From the NCBI RefSeq assembly GCF_001512295.1, contig NZ_LNUP01000018.1:370184-434183 (forward strand): a stretch of DNA of 64,000 nt, in the 5' to 3' direction. Source of the stretch: Pseudomonas sp. EpS/L25. Its GTDB lineage: Bacteria > Pseudomonadota > Gammaproteobacteria > Pseudomonadales > Pseudomonadaceae. The notes under the pieces were generated by a model. It made no database searches and was not told the origin of the DNA. It saw only the letters and a program-made list of their open reading frames with translations. A program made the translations under genes and the position numbers. Each line of letters starts with the position of its first letter. Position 1 is the first letter of the stretch. Positions 19,367 to 29,207 of this stretch are shown piece by piece.

Positions 19367-19801
19367 ATGACTACCGATCCACACCTGTTCGGCCGCCAGA
19401 TTTTCCATGTCTCCCGTGCCTGGCGGGCAGAGCTCGATCGCCGCCTGAGCCACCTGGGACTGTCCCAGGCGCGCTGGCAGGTGTTGCTGAACCTGGCACG
19501 GATGAAAGGCGTCCAGCCCACCCAGCGCGAACTCGCCCAGAGCATCAGCATCGAGGGGCCGACCCTGGCCCGCCTGCTGGATGGCCTGGAGAAGCAGGGC
19601 CTGGTGAAGCGGCTGGCAGTCACCGAAGACCGTCGCGCCAAACGCATCATGCTGACCCAGGAAGCCGGTCCGCTGATCGAGAAGATCGAAACCATCGCCG
19701 AAGCCCTGCGCAAGGAACTGCTCAGCGGCCTGGACGACGAAGAGATCGCCATCTGCCAGCAGGTACACCAGCGCGTGCTCGCCAACCTGGAGCGTGGCTG
19801 A
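19367..19801 (+). CDS. MarR-family transcriptional regulator (SlyA-like)
   Basis: The 144-residue protein is a standard winged-helix MarR regulator: recognition helix region TQRELAQSISIEGPTLARLL at about 52–71, followed by the wing RLAVTEDRRAKRIMLT that holds the conserved DxR. These proteins act as dimers and usually lose DNA binding when a phenolic or oxidant ligand is bound. It lies 73 bases after recQ and 238 before the fimV-like gene, as in P. aeruginosa (PA3341 by memory). Its targets are not visible here. Confidence 0.88.
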   Translation: MTTDPHLFGRQIFHVSRAWRAELDRRLSHLGLSQARWQVLLNLARMKGVQPTQRELAQSISIEGPTLARLLDGLEKQGLVKRLAVTEDRRAKRIMLTQEAGPLIEKIETIAEALRKELLSGLDDEEIAICQQVHQRVLANLERG

Positions 19802-20039
19802 CCGCCGCTCGGCGGCACGCCGACCCTCCGCACAACCGCTTATCCCATCCGTCGGTGCGGGACAGGGCGTCTGGCACCGAGTCTGACGCGCTACCCCGGG
19901 CGGGACGTCGTTTTTCGTTCACGACCGGCGGTTTGCCGTCTGTCGGTATCGATGCTACGTTCCAGCGTAGCGGGGGCGCTTTTTGTGAGCTGCCGCGCTA
20001 AAACACCGGTTTCTTCGAATACCTGACGCAGCGGTATCC

Positions 20040-22211
20040 ATGGTCGCGAAACGCCGTCCCCTTGCCTTGTTCATCCTGTCGGCCGCGATGCTGACCACTA
20101 CTCCTCAAGCGGCGCTGGCGCTCGGCCTCGGTGGTATCACCCTGCAGTCTTCGCTCAACGAACCCCTGCGCGCACGGATCGAGCTGGTCAATATCGGCGA
20201 TGCCGAGCCCGGGGACTTCCATATCCATCTGGCGCCCAACGATGCCTTCGCCCGGGCCGGTGTCGATCGTACCCAGTTCATGGACGACCTGGTATTCACC
20301 CCCCACCTGCGTACCGCGGCCGGCAGCTACATCGAGGTCACCTCGCGGCGCTCATTGGTCGAACCCTACCTGGGCTTCATCGTTCAGCTGGAGCAACCCG
20401 GCGGCAAGCAGTTGCGCGAATTCACCCTGCTGGTCGATCCGCCGCGCAGTGGGGGCGTGCCCACCAGCGTGGCAAGCACCGCACCGGCCCGCGCCGTTGC
20501 ACCGGCCCGCGCCACGGCGGCACCCGCCACGCCGACGCCGCCCAGGGCGCCGGCCGCGCCCCAGCTATCCGGGCTCGCGCCCACGCCCGGCCTCACTGCC
20601 GGTGCGGGCATCTATCAGACGCGTCCCAAGGACACCCTCTGGAGCATCGCCAAGCGGCTGGGGCCCATGGCCAACCGTTCGGCCGAGCAACTGATGGCCG
20701 ATCTGTTCGCCCTCAACCCCGCATCCTTTTCCAACAACGATCCGCGGCGACTCAAGGCTGGCCAGGTCCTGCGACTACCGGCTGGCGTCAGCGAGCCCGT
20801 GGTCGAGCAACCCGTTGCGACCAAGTCCGCCCCCAGACCCGCTCCCGCGCCTGTGGTGACGCCGGCGCTGCCGGCCGCGCCAACCGCGAGTGCGCCCCCG
20901 CCTGCATCACCACCGCCCGCGGTACCCGCCCCGGCGGCCTCCAGCGTGCCCAGCACCGCCGCGGCCGCGCCACCGCCTGCGGTAACCGGCGAAGATGCCA
21001 AGCCGCTGCTCGTCACCCAGGACCTGGGACGTCAGGTAGGGGACCTGGAAGGCCAGCTCAACCAGCTGCAGTCGCGCTACGACACCCTGCTGGAGCAGAA
21101 GGAAGCACTCATCGCCCAACTGCAGGAGGAGCGCGATGGCCTGCAACAGCAGCTCAAGCAGGCGCGTTCGGTAGCCTTGGTGCCGGCGGTCCCAGCCACC
21201 GCGCCCGTCACGTCCGCGGCACCGCCGAATCAGGCGACCTCTAGCGCACCTGCGGCGGCGGGTGCTGCCGAAGAGGAGGGACTGTTTTCCCTGCGCACCC
21301 TGGTGCTGGCCGGTTCCGCGGCCGTGCTGGCGCTGGCTGGCGTGCTCTGGTGGCGACGTCGGCGCACCGTTGAGGTCGTGGCGGTCGCTGAGGAGGATGA
21401 AGTCCAACGTGCCGAGCCGCTTCCCGCGCCGGTGCTGATGGCGACCCAGGCCGACTCCCTGCGACCCAAGGCCGTCGCCGCCCCGGCGCCGGCGCCGGTC
21501 GACGACCATGCCGGGCGCGCGGAGATCTACATCGCCTACGGCCGCTACGGTCAGGCGCGGGAGGTGCTGGAAAGCGGTCTCGCCGAAGACGATCGCCGCC
21601 AGGACCTGCGTCTGCTGCTGCTGCGCGTCCTCGCCACCCTGGGCGAGGCCCAGGCGTTCAATCAGCACGAACAGCGATTCCTCGCCCTCGGTGGGGCAGC
21701 GGCCAGTCTCGCCGTCCTCCACGCCCAGTTTCCTGGAATCTCTGCCGCGCCGGTGGAGGAGCTGGAGGACGAAGACCTGGAACTACCCGACTTCGATGCT
21801 CCGGCCAGCGAATGGTCCGCCGAGTTGCAGTTCCAGGAGCCAGCGCATCCGGCACCGGTGAGCGAAGAGCATTACGATCTGGACCTGGCCGATCTCAGCC
21901 TGGACGAAGCCATTGCCCTCACCGAAGAGCTGGATGCCGATTCCGGCTGGAAGCCGGTCGGCGCCACCGAGGTGGTGGTGCAGGACGACTTCCCCGATGG
22001 CTTGGGGGAATTGCCGGCGGTCTTCGAGCTTGATCTGAGTCTCGACGAGCACTTCATGGACGACGACATCGCCCGTCGCTTCGCCGAGGCGGAAGCCTGC
22101 CTCGATCAGGGCAACGTCCATCAGGCGGCCTCGCTGCTGCAGGAAATCGTCAGCGAGGGAACCGATAGCCAGCGCGAGCGTGCCGAGATCCTATTGTCGC
22201 GCCTCGCCTGA
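20040..22211 (+). CDS. FimV-like inner-membrane LysM/TPR protein
   Basis: The 723-residue protein has a signal sequence ending at about residue 28, then the FimV N-terminal domain (LGLGGITLQSSLNEPLRARI). A LysM peptidoglycan-binding motif follows (about 190–247, DTLWSIAKRLG). A long Pro/Ala linker, a coiled coil (about 328–380), one membrane helix (about 418–438) and an acidic cytoplasmic part with TPR-like helices and the FimV C-terminal DQGNVHQAASLLQEIV complete it. FimV proteins organise pole-localised machinery such as type IV pili. This is shorter than P. aeruginosa FimV and sits in the PA3340-like position beside plpD, so I read it as a paralogue rather than FimV itself. Confidence 0.8.
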   Translation: MVAKRRPLALFILSAAMLTTTPQAALALGLGGITLQSSLNEPLRARIELVNIGDAEPGDFHIHLAPNDAFARAGVDRTQFMDDLVFTPHLRTAAGSYIEVTSRRSLVEPYLGFIVQLEQPGGKQLREFTLLVDPPRSGGVPTSVASTAPARAVAPARATAAPATPTPPRAPAAPQLSGLAPTPGLTAGAGIYQTRPKDTLWSIAKRLGPMANRSAEQLMADLFALNPASFSNNDPRRLKAGQVLRLPAGVSEPVVEQPVATKSAPRPAPAPVVTPALPAAPTASAPPPASPPPAVPAPAASSVPSTAAAAPPPAVTGEDAKPLLVTQDLGRQVGDLEGQLNQLQSRYDTLLEQKEALIAQLQEERDGLQQQLKQARSVALVPAVPATAPVTSAAPPNQATSSAPAAAGAAEEEGLFSLRTLVLAGSAAVLALAGVLWWRRRRTVEVVAVAEEDEVQRAEPLPAPVLMATQADSLRPKAVAAPAPAPVDDHAGRAEIYIAYGRYGQAREVLESGLAEDDRRQDLRLLLLRVLATLGEAQAFNQHEQRFLALGGAAASLAVLHAQFPGISAAPVEELEDEDLELPDFDAPASEWSAELQFQEPAHPAPVSEEHYDLDLADLSLDEAIALTEELDADSGWKPVGATEVVVQDDFPDGLGELPAVFELDLSLDEHFMDDDIARRFAEAEACLDQGNVHQAASLLQEIVSEGTDSQRERAEILLSRLA

Positions 22212-22319
22212 TAGGCTCGCCAACCCTGGCCCCGGTCAGGCGCAATCGAACGTTTCCGGACCGCAGGCGCCCGAGCCCCGGGCACCTAATGGCCTGCTTC
22301 TGCGCATTGCCGATCCAGC

Positions 22320-24518
22320 TCAGAAGCTATTGCCCAGGTTGATGTAGAAGGCGTGCTGGCCCTGGTCGCTCAAGCCATAGGTGAACTTGAGCGGTCCCAA
22401 TGGCGTGTCCAGGCCCAGGAACAGACTGGCGGCGCTGATGTTGCCGCTGTCATAGTCGTCGTCTCGGTTCCAGATCCGTCCCTGTTCCAGGCTACCGCCC
22501 AGGTAGAGCGGCGTATCCAGCGGAAACAGCGAGCGCTGGGTGAGCTGGTGGTAGTAGATCAGGCGCGCCAGGCCGTAGTTCTGCCCCGAGAGCGCGTCCT
22601 GCCGATAGCCGGAAAGCTGCCAGGCACCGCCCAGCAGGAAGCTGCTGGTCACCACGTTGGTGTCGTTGTCGGTCGAGAGGGTGCGACCCAGGCCGCCGCC
22701 AAGTACGAAGGTGTTGTAGCCGTAGCTGACGGCCTTGTTCAGATGCAGGTCCAGCTGGCGGTAGCGGGAGTCCGAGCCCAAGGTGGGGTCGAACTGCTTG
22801 AGCGTCAGCGCCAGGTCCTGGCCTTCACGGGGGAAGTTCACGTCATCCAGGTCGTCGAAGGAATAGCGCAGCTCGTAGAAGCCCTCGGTGAAGGTTTCCT
22901 CCGGTGTCTCCCGCGGTCCGACATGGACCTTGGTGCTGCCCCAGTCATGGCCGATGCCCAGCCGCACCTCTCCCTTGTTGCCGATCTGCCGACCCAGATT
23001 GAGGCCGAAGCCATAGCGCTCCCGCCGATACTCCGCGATGGGGTCATTACGCTCCAGTTGCTCGATGTTGCGCGCCTCGCCGCCGATGTAGGGGGCGATG
23101 AAATAGCGTGAGCCCACGTCGAGCGGCTGATAGAACTCGCTGTAGAGCTCCTGGTGATCGCCGATCTGCATCCGCGTCAGCCATTCGCCACCCAGGCGGT
23201 TCAGGCCGTTGATGCGATAGCTGGCGCCGAAGTTGAAGGTACTGTCGCCGCGCAGGTCATCGGAAAGATTGAGGCCGAGTCGCAGGAAGTCCGTGCCGCT
23301 GCGCTTGCCCCGGGCGGAGATCACCAATACGTTATCGCCCGGACCGTCGCGGCGTACCCGATACTCCACCTGGTCGAAGTAGTCCAGGCCGTAGAGGGTG
23401 CTCATGTCGTCCTGCAGGCGGTCGACATTCAGGGGTTCACCCAGGCGCTGCCGGATATAGTGGCGGATCACCTCATCCTCCACCTTGGAGTCGTTCTCGA
23501 TGCGAATGGCGTCGATGACCGGGGTGCGGCTGTCGGGCAGGCGGGAGGCCGCGACCGCCGAGGCGCGACCGTCCCGCGGTTCCCGGCGCAGGGTGGCCAG
23601 TTCACCTGCCATGGCCATAGTGGCGCGATAGCCCGCATCGATCAGCGCCCGCACCTCGGAGAAGTCGGCGCTGGTATAGGCGGCCAGTGGCGGCTGGATG
23701 AGCAGGTCGCCCTTGCCCAGGGTGGCCAGTTGAGCCTCGGAATTGTTGCGGGTCATCAGGGTGGTGGACTGGTTGAGCACGTCCAGTACCGTGGTCAGGT
23801 CCTTGCGCTTGAGCAGGGGCGTACCGATGTCGACCACCACGACCCGTTGCGCGCCCATGGCGCGCGCCACATCGATGGGAATATTGTCGACCATGCCGCC
23901 ATCCACCAGCAGACGCCCGTCGATCTCCACCGGGGCGAACACCGCCGGGATCGACATGCTGGCGCGAATGGCGCGCGGCAGATGACCATGGTCGAAGACC
24001 ACCTTCTCGCCGGTGGTGATGTCCGTCGCCACGGCGCGGAAGGGTATGGCCAGCTGGTTGAAATCCCGGGTATCGCTGGTATGGACGAACAGCTTCTCCA
24101 GCGTCATCCCCAGGTTCTGCCCCTGGATTACCCCGATGGGCAGGCCCAGGGTCCCGTCATCACGGAAACTGAGCTTCTGCTTGACCAGGAAGTCGCGATC
24201 GTCCTGCTTGCGTCGGAAGGGCACGTCCTTGCGCGGCGGCTGGTCCGACAGCACCTGCGCCCAGTCCATCTCCAGGGCGATGCGTTCCAGTTCCTCGGCG
24301 CTGTAGCCGGCGGCATAGAGCCCGCCGATCACCGCGCCCATGCTGGTGCCCGCGATGGCGTCGACCTGGATGCCTTGCTCTTCCAGCGCCTTGAGCACGC
24401 CGATATGTGCCAGCCCCCGCGCCGCGCCGCCGGACAGCACCAGACCCACCTTCGGCGGTTCGGCACTCCAGCACAGGGCGGGCAGGAGAAGACAGGCTAC
24501 CAGCAGCAACAGGCGCAT
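22320..24518 (-). CDS. plpD: PlpD, patatin-like phospholipase autotransporter (type Vd)
   Basis: The 732-residue protein starts with a signal peptide (about 1–19). A patatin domain follows: oxyanion loop GGAARG (30–35), nucleophile Ser59 in GTSMG, and the Asp of the dyad in LVDGGMVDN near residue 204. Then come one POTRA domain (about 335–420) and a C-terminal 16-strand Omp85-type barrel ending in phenylalanine (GNSF), the BAM signal. Type Vd autotransporters release or display the lipase outside the cell; PlpD acts on phosphatidylinositols and other phospholipids. Start chosen at ATG 24518 so that the hydrophobic leader directly follows; a GTG 12 bases upstream is possible. Confidence 0.92.
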   Translation of the reverse strand: MRLLLLVACLLLPALCWSAEPPKVGLVLSGGAARGLAHIGVLKALEEQGIQVDAIAGTSMGAVIGGLYAAGYSAEELERIALEMDWAQVLSDQPPRKDVPFRRKQDDRDFLVKQKLSFRDDGTLGLPIGVIQGQNLGMTLEKLFVHTSDTRDFNQLAIPFRAVATDITTGEKVVFDHGHLPRAIRASMSIPAVFAPVEIDGRLLVDGGMVDNIPIDVARAMGAQRVVVVDIGTPLLKRKDLTTVLDVLNQSTTLMTRNNSEAQLATLGKGDLLIQPPLAAYTSADFSEVRALIDAGYRATMAMAGELATLRREPRDGRASAVAASRLPDSRTPVIDAIRIENDSKVEDEVIRHYIRQRLGEPLNVDRLQDDMSTLYGLDYFDQVEYRVRRDGPGDNVLVISARGKRSGTDFLRLGLNLSDDLRGDSTFNFGASYRINGLNRLGGEWLTRMQIGDHQELYSEFYQPLDVGSRYFIAPYIGGEARNIEQLERNDPIAEYRRERYGFGLNLGRQIGNKGEVRLGIGHDWGSTKVHVGPRETPEETFTEGFYELRYSFDDLDDVNFPREGQDLALTLKQFDPTLGSDSRYRQLDLHLNKAVSYGYNTFVLGGGLGRTLSTDNDTNVVTSSFLLGGAWQLSGYRQDALSGQNYGLARLIYYHQLTQRSLFPLDTPLYLGGSLEQGRIWNRDDDYDSGNISAASLFLGLDTPLGPLKFTYGLSDQGQHAFYINLGNSF

Positions 24519-24588
24519 AGGTCGGACCACATGGCGGACGGAATCGAGGACTGCGTATTATAGGGAGCCGAGGTTTCAGGGGTGCACC

Positions 24589-24885
24589 GTGATCGACGTC
24601 AAACCCATCATTACCATCCAGTACTGCACCCAGTGTCAGTGGCTGCTACGTTCCGGTTGGCTGGCCCAGGAACTGCTGAGCACCTTCGGCACCGACCTGG
24701 GTGGCGTCACCCTGCTGCCGGGAACCGGAGGTGTGTTCGAGATCGCCTGTGGCGATGAGCTGCTCTGGGAGCGCAGGAGGGATGGCGGATTTCCCGATGC
24801 CCGCACGCTGAAGAACCTGGTCAGGGACAGGCTGTTTCCGGAGCGCGATCTGGGACACGGCGAAGGAAGGCGGGAAGAGCGGTGA
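24589..24885 (+). CDS. SelT/SelW/SelH-family (Rdx) thioredoxin-like protein
   Basis: The 98-residue protein begins VIDVKPIITIQYCTQCQWLL, carrying the CxxC redox motif (residues 13–16) right after the first beta-strand, and GGVFEIACGDELLWERRRDG, the second conserved stretch of the Rdx family. Eukaryotic members often use selenocysteine at the second position; here both are cysteines. Function in bacteria is unproven, presumably thiol redox. I chose GTG 24589 because AGGGG lies six bases upstream and the frame before it overlaps the plpD start. The terminal charged tail (GHGEGRREER) is not conserved. Confidence 0.82.
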   Translation: MIDVKPIITIQYCTQCQWLLRSGWLAQELLSTFGTDLGGVTLLPGTGGVFEIACGDELLWERRRDGGFPDARTLKNLVRDRLFPERDLGHGEGRREER

Positions 24886-24893
24886 GGGGATGG

Positions 24894-24909
24894 CGCCCCC
24901 GGAGGGGCG
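24894..24909. terminator. GC-rich hairpin between convergent genes
   Basis: CGCCCC-CGGA-GGGGCG forms a six-pair stem nine bases after the SelT-like stop and just past the cspD stop. There is no T-tract on either side, so intrinsic termination is uncertain. Confidence 0.35.
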
Positions 24910-24914
24910 TGAGA

Positions 24915-25184
24915 TCAGGCTTCCGTACTGATCGTGTCGCGCACGTCGACAGTGCTGGTGGTGGGGGCGGCTACGCTCACTTCTGCCGGACGTATCTCGA
25001 CGGCATGTAAGCCCTTGGGCCCCTGGACGATGTTGAAGTTGACCGCCTGGCCCGCCTTCAATGTGCGGTAGCCGTCCATCTGAATGGCCGAGTAATGAGC
25101 GAATAGGTCTTCATCACTGTTTTCTGCAACGATGAAGCCATATCCTTTGGCGTTGTTGAACCATTTGACCTTGCCACTGAGCAT
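24915..25184 (-). CDS. cspD: Cold-shock-domain protein CspD
   Basis: The 89-residue protein contains one cold-shock domain with the RNA-binding motifs KGYGFIV (RNP1) and DLFAHYSAI (RNP2), starting MLSGKVKWFNNAKGYGF. A C-terminal tail of about 20 residues beyond the domain and its place divergent from clpS identify it as CspD, which binds single-stranded DNA/RNA and slows replication in stationary phase. AGGGAG lies six bases before ATG 25184. The 222-base gap to clpS must hold promoters for both genes. The same order cspD–clpS–clpA is found in enterobacteria and pseudomonads. Confidence 0.92.
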   Translation of the reverse strand: MLSGKVKWFNNAKGYGFIVAENSDEDLFAHYSAIQMDGYRTLKAGQAVNFNIVQGPKGLHAVEIRPAEVSVAAPTTSTVDVRDTISTEA

Positions 25185-25406
25185 ACCGGCTCCCTCTGCA
25201 AAGGACTCCAAGCCTGGAGTATCATTCGACTACAGTTCCAGTGAATCCGCACAGGCACCACTACGACGGAACCCTTGGTACCCCTTGGGGTACAGGATGT
25301 TTGTAACACCCTTTCAGTCTTAGTCAAGGCAAGGCAACGGGTGGCTGAGACGTGGATCAAGCTCTTTTTTTCCTGCTATTCATCCCGTAATTCGGAATCG
25401 ATCAGA

Positions 25407-25763
25407 ATGCGTGCAATCGACCCCATCCGACTGGCGGCGGACGACAACGATCAACAGGACGGCGACCAAGGTGGCCTGGCGGTGCAGGAGGCAAAACCTG
25501 CATTAAAACGGCCAGCCAGATATCGCGTTCTGATGTATAACGATGACTACACCCCCATGGAATTCGTCGTCGAGGTGTTGGAACGCTACTTCAGCATGAA
25601 CCGCGAAGCGGCTACCCAGGTGATGCTTACCGTGCATACCCAGGGAAAGGCGGTCTGCGGAACATTTACTCGTGACGTAGCTGAAACCAAGGCCATGCAA
25701 GTCAATCAATATGCGAGGGAGTGCAACCACCCGCTGCTGTGCGAAATCGAAATCGAAAGTTGA
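25407..25763 (+). CDS. clpS: ClpS, ClpA adaptor for N-degron substrates
   Basis: The 118-residue protein has a flexible acidic N-terminal extension (1–36), which inserts into ClpA, and then the folded domain with [19 protein letters not shown] and [19 protein letters not shown], the residues that line the N-end-rule pocket. It delivers proteins with Leu, Phe, Tyr or Trp at the N-terminus to ClpAP. The ATG at 25407 matches the family start; only a weak ribosome site (CGGA) precedes it. clpA follows 47 bases later. The leucyl transferases that create its substrates, bpt and aat, are encoded 3–4 kb downstream. Confidence 0.93.
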   Translation: MRAIDPIRLAADDNDQQDGDQGGLAVQEAKPALKRPARYRVLMYNDDYTPMEFVVEVLERYFSMNREAATQVMLTVHTQGKAVCGTFTRDVAETKAMQVNQYARECNHPLLCEIEIES

Positions 25764-25810
25764 TCTGTGCTGCTTGGGCTACTGTGCTGCTTGGGCTATG
25801 AGGTGAAGCT

Positions 25811-28081
25811 ATGTTGAATCGTGAGCTCGAAGTCACCCTGAATCTCGCCTTCAAGGAGGCAAGGACGAAGCGTCATGAATTCATGACCGTTGAGCACCTC
25901 CTGCTGGCGCTGCTGGACAACGAAGCCGCTGCCACCGTCTTGAGAGCTTGCGGCGCCAACATCGATCGCCTGCGCCGCGATCTGTTGGAATTCATAGATT
26001 CCACCACCCCACTCATCCCGCAGCAGGATGACGAGCGCGAGACCCAGCCGACCCTCGGCTTCCAGCGCGTCCTGCAGCGCGCCGTCTTCCACGTGCAGAG
26101 CTCGGGCAAGCGCGAAGTGACAGGCGCCAACGTCCTGGTCGCCATCTTCAGCGAGCAGGAAAGCCAGGCGGTGTTCCTGCTCAAGCAGCAGAGCGTGGCG
26201 CGCATCGATGTCGTCAACTTCATCGCCCATGGCATTTCCAAGGTCCCCGGTGCAGCGCCCGAGGCCGAGCAGGATCAGGATGCCGCCGAGGACGAGGGCG
26301 CCGAGCCCAGCTCCTCCAACAATCCGCTCGAAGCCTATGCCAGCAACCTGAACGAGCAGGCTCGCCAGGGTCGTATCGATCCGCTGGTCGGCCGGGAGAA
26401 CGAAGTCGAGCGCGTCGCCCAGATTCTCGCGCGTCGCCGCAAGAACAACCCGCTGCTGGTGGGCGAGGCAGGTGTCGGCAAGACCGCCATCGCCGAAGGT
26501 CTGGCCAAGCGCATCGTCGATGGCCAGGTGCCCGACCTGCTGGCCGACAGCGTGGTCTATTCCCTGGATCTCGGTGCCTTGCTGGCTGGCACCAAGTACC
26601 GCGGTGACTTCGAAAAGAGATTCAAGGCACTGCTCGCCGAGCTGAAGAAGCGCCCCCATGCGGTGCTCTTCATCGACGAGATCCACACCATCATCGGGGC
26701 CGGTGCCGCCTCGGGTGGTGTCATGGACGCCTCCAACCTGCTCAAGCCGTTGCTGTCGTCCGGCGAGATCCGTTGCATCGGCTCCACCACCTTCCAGGAG
26801 TTCCGTGGCATCTTCGAGAAGGATCGGGCGCTGGCGCGGCGTTTCCAGAAGGTCGACGTGGTCGAGCCGTCGGTGGATGACACCTACGGCATCCTGCGGG
26901 GCCTCAAGGGGCGCTTCGAGCAGCACCACCACATCGAGTACACCGACGAGGCGTTGCGTGCTGCTGCAGAGCTGGCAGCCCGCTACATCAACGACCGGCA
27001 CATGCCCGACAAGGCCATCGACGTCATCGACGAGGCCGGTGCCTACCAGCGCCTGCAGCCCGAGGATCGTCGTGCCGAACGCATCGATGTCCAGCAGGTG
27101 GAAGACATCGTCGCCAAGATCGCGCGGATTCCCCCGAAAACCGTTAACAGCTCCGACAAGGAACTGCTGCGCAATCTGGAGCGGGATCTCAAGTTGACGG
27201 TCTTCGGTCAGGACCTGGCCATCGAGTCGCTGTCCACGGCCATCAAGCTATCCCGTGCGGGGCTCAAGTCGCCGGACAAACCGGTCGGTTCCTTCCTCTT
27301 CGCCGGTCCCACCGGTGTCGGCAAGACCGAGGTGGCGCGTCAGCTGGCCAAGGCCATGGGCGTGGAGCTGGTGCGCTTCGACATGTCCGAGTACATGGAG
27401 CGCCATACCGTGTCGCGCCTGATCGGTGCTCCTCCCGGCTATGTCGGCTTCGACCAGGGTGGTCTGCTGACCGAGGCCATCACCAAGACGCCGCACTGTG
27501 TGCTGCTGCTCGACGAGATCGAGAAGGCGCACCCCGAGGTGTTCAACCTGCTGTTGCAGGTCATGGATCATGGCACCCTGACGGATAACAATGGGCGCAA
27601 GGCCGATTTCCGTAATGTCATTCTCATCCTCACCACCAATGCCGGCGCGGAAACGGCTTCCCGGGCGTCCATTGGCTTCACTCTGCAGGATCACACCTCC
27701 GATGCCATGGAAGTGATCAAGAAGAGCTTCACGCCGGAATTCCGCAATCGCCTGGATACCATCATCCAATTCGGCCGCCTCAGCACCGAAGTCATCAAGA
27801 GCATCGTCGACAAGTTCCTCACCGAACTCCAGGCGCAGCTCGAGGACAAGCGCGTGCAGCTGGAGGTCAGCGATGCGGCCCGAGGTTGGCTGGCGGAGCG
27901 CGGTTACGACGTGCAGATGGGGGCTCGTCCCATGGCTCGACTCATCCAGGACAAGATCAAGCGGCCTCTGGCCGAGCAGATCCTGTTCGGGGAGCTGGCC
28001 GACCATGGTGGCATCGTGCATATCGATGCAGTGGATGGCGAGCTGGAGTTCGAGTTCGAGACCACGGCGGAACCTGCCTAA
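25811..28081 (+). CDS. clpA: ClpA, AAA+ unfoldase of ClpAP protease
   Basis: The 756-residue protein has the double Clp N-motif domain (about 1–145), an AAA+ D1 module with Walker A GEAGVGKT (218–225) and Walker B LFIDEIHT, and a D2 module with Walker A GPTGVGKT (499–506), [12 protein letters not shown] and a sensor-2 GARPMARLI. It lacks the coiled-coil M domain of ClpB, which identifies ClpA. It unfolds proteins and feeds them into ClpP, which is not in this window. It is preceded by clpS and followed by a terminator at 28105–28134. Confidence 0.96.
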   Translation: MLNRELEVTLNLAFKEARTKRHEFMTVEHLLLALLDNEAAATVLRACGANIDRLRRDLLEFIDSTTPLIPQQDDERETQPTLGFQRVLQRAVFHVQSSGKREVTGANVLVAIFSEQESQAVFLLKQQSVARIDVVNFIAHGISKVPGAAPEAEQDQDAAEDEGAEPSSSNNPLEAYASNLNEQARQGRIDPLVGRENEVERVAQILARRRKNNPLLVGEAGVGKTAIAEGLAKRIVDGQVPDLLADSVVYSLDLGALLAGTKYRGDFEKRFKALLAELKKRPHAVLFIDEIHTIIGAGAASGGVMDASNLLKPLLSSGEIRCIGSTTFQEFRGIFEKDRALARRFQKVDVVEPSVDDTYGILRGLKGRFEQHHHIEYTDEALRAAAELAARYINDRHMPDKAIDVIDEAGAYQRLQPEDRRAERIDVQQVEDIVAKIARIPPKTVNSSDKELLRNLERDLKLTVFGQDLAIESLSTAIKLSRAGLKSPDKPVGSFLFAGPTGVGKTEVARQLAKAMGVELVRFDMSEYMERHTVSRLIGAPPGYVGFDQGGLLTEAITKTPHCVLLLDEIEKAHPEVFNLLLQVMDHGTLTDNNGRKADFRNVILILTTNAGAETASRASIGFTLQDHTSDAMEVIKKSFTPEFRNRLDTIIQFGRLSTEVIKSIVDKFLTELQAQLEDKRVQLEVSDAARGWLAERGYDVQMGARPMARLIQDKIKRPLAEQILFGELADHGGIVHIDAVDGELEFEFETTAEPA

Positions 28082-28104
28082 GGGCAGGTTTTACACCTGT
28101 ACAT

Positions 28105-28134
28105 GAAAAAAGCCCGGCATTGCCGGGCTTTTTC
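28105..28134. terminator. Bidirectional terminator between clpA and infA
   Basis: A stem AAGCCCGGCA/TGCCGGGCTT flanked by A- and T-tracts stands 24 bases after the clpA stop and 16 bases before the infA stop, fitting both convergent transcripts. Confidence 0.92.
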
Positions 28135-28149
28135 CGTGAACGGATTCGC

Positions 28150-28368
28150 TTAGCGGGCGCGGTAGGTGATCCGGCCTTTGCTGAGATCGTAAGGCGTCAG
28201 CTCCACGCGAACCTTGTCGCCGGTCAGGATGCGGATGTAGTTCTTACGCATCTTTCCGGAGATGTGCGCGGTGACGACGTGCCCATTTTCCAACTCCACG
28301 CGAAACATGGTGTTGGGCAGGGTGTCGACGACAGTACCTTCCATTTCGAAGCTGTCTTCTTTCGACAT
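28150..28368 (-). CDS. infA: Translation initiation factor IF-1
   Basis: The 72-residue protein, [19 protein letters not shown] and on to KGRITYRAR, is a standard single S1-like OB-fold IF-1 of full length. It binds the ribosomal A site during initiation. The in-frame extension upstream is dismissed because the family always starts with (M)SKED/AKE. It is the last gene of a minus-strand row aat–bpt–infA, though a gap of about 96 bases with an A/T-rich stretch separates it from bpt and probably holds its own promoter. Confidence 0.97.
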
Positions 28369-28464
28369 ATGTAGAAAAGCCCTCGGTGACAAAGATTGGC
28401 CCAGAGCAGTCCGGGCGGAAAAAGGCCCATATTCTGACAGAAATTCAGGAAAAGCGCTATTTCG

Positions 28465-29172
28465 TCAGGCCAGGGCGACCCAGCGCTGATTGACGAACAG
28501 CTCGATGGGGCGATACTCGGTTTTATAGGACATCTTGCGACACCCTTTGATCCAGTAACCGAGGTACACGGCGTCCAGCCCCAGGCGGCGGGTTTCGGCG
28601 ATCTGCCAGAGGATGCCGAAGACGCCAAGGCTGCGCTTCTCCTCGTTGGGATCGTAGAAGGTATAGACCGCCGACATGCCGTTGGGCAGCACGTCGGTGA
28701 CGGCGATACCGATCAGGCGATCTTCCACGCGCATCTCGTAGAAGAAGGCGTAGGGCAGGTTGCTGACCAGGAAGGTGGAGAATTGGCCACGACTCGGCGG
28801 GAACATGTCGCCGTCGGCGTGCCTCTCGCTGATGTAGCGGGCGTAGAGCTGGTAGCGCTCTTCGGTGAAGCCGGGGGCGCAACGGGTGACCTTGATATCG
28901 AGATTGCGCTTGAGGACGCGATTCTGTTTGCGGCTGGGGCGGAAGCGCGCGACGGGGATGCGCGCGGGGACACAGGCCTTGCAGAGTTGGCAGTGGGGGC
29001 GGTAGAGGTGATCGCCGCTGCGCCGGAAACCCAGCTCGGAAAGTTCGGCGTAGATCTGGCCGTTCATGGGCTGCGAGGGGTCGAGAAACAGCGTGGTCGC
29101 CTGCTCGTTGGGCAGGTAACTGCAAGCGTGAGGCTGGGTTGCATAGAACTTGAGTCTCGCCAGCTCGGTCAT
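28465..29172 (-). CDS. bpt: Bpt, leucyl-tRNA–protein (aspartate/glutamate) transferase
   Basis: The 235-residue protein belongs to the ATE1-like bacterial transferases. It has an N-terminal region [19 protein letters not shown] with the conserved cysteine, the [16 protein letters not shown] cysteine cluster (about 59–74), and a C-terminal GNAT-like domain with [20 protein letters not shown]. Bpt adds leucine to proteins that begin with Asp or Glu, making them ClpS/ClpAP substrates. It lies 35 bases after aat on the same strand, so the two N-degron enzymes are made together, next to their protease genes. Confidence 0.92.
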   Translation of the reverse strand: MTELARLKFYATQPHACSYLPNEQATTLFLDPSQPMNGQIYAELSELGFRRSGDHLYRPHCQLCKACVPARIPVARFRPSRKQNRVLKRNLDIKVTRCAPGFTEERYQLYARYISERHADGDMFPPSRGQFSTFLVSNLPYAFFYEMRVEDRLIGIAVTDVLPNGMSAVYTFYDPNEEKRSLGVFGILWQIAETRRLGLDAVYLGYWIKGCRKMSYKTEYRPIELFVNQRWVALA

Positions 29173-29207
29173 GTCGAACCTCTACATAAGCCTAGCCTGA
29201 GTGTAAG

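Noticed and set aside
20040..22211. True FimV
   Set aside because: Shorter than FimV of P. aeruginosa and located beside recQ/plpD rather than in the usual fimV neighbourhood.
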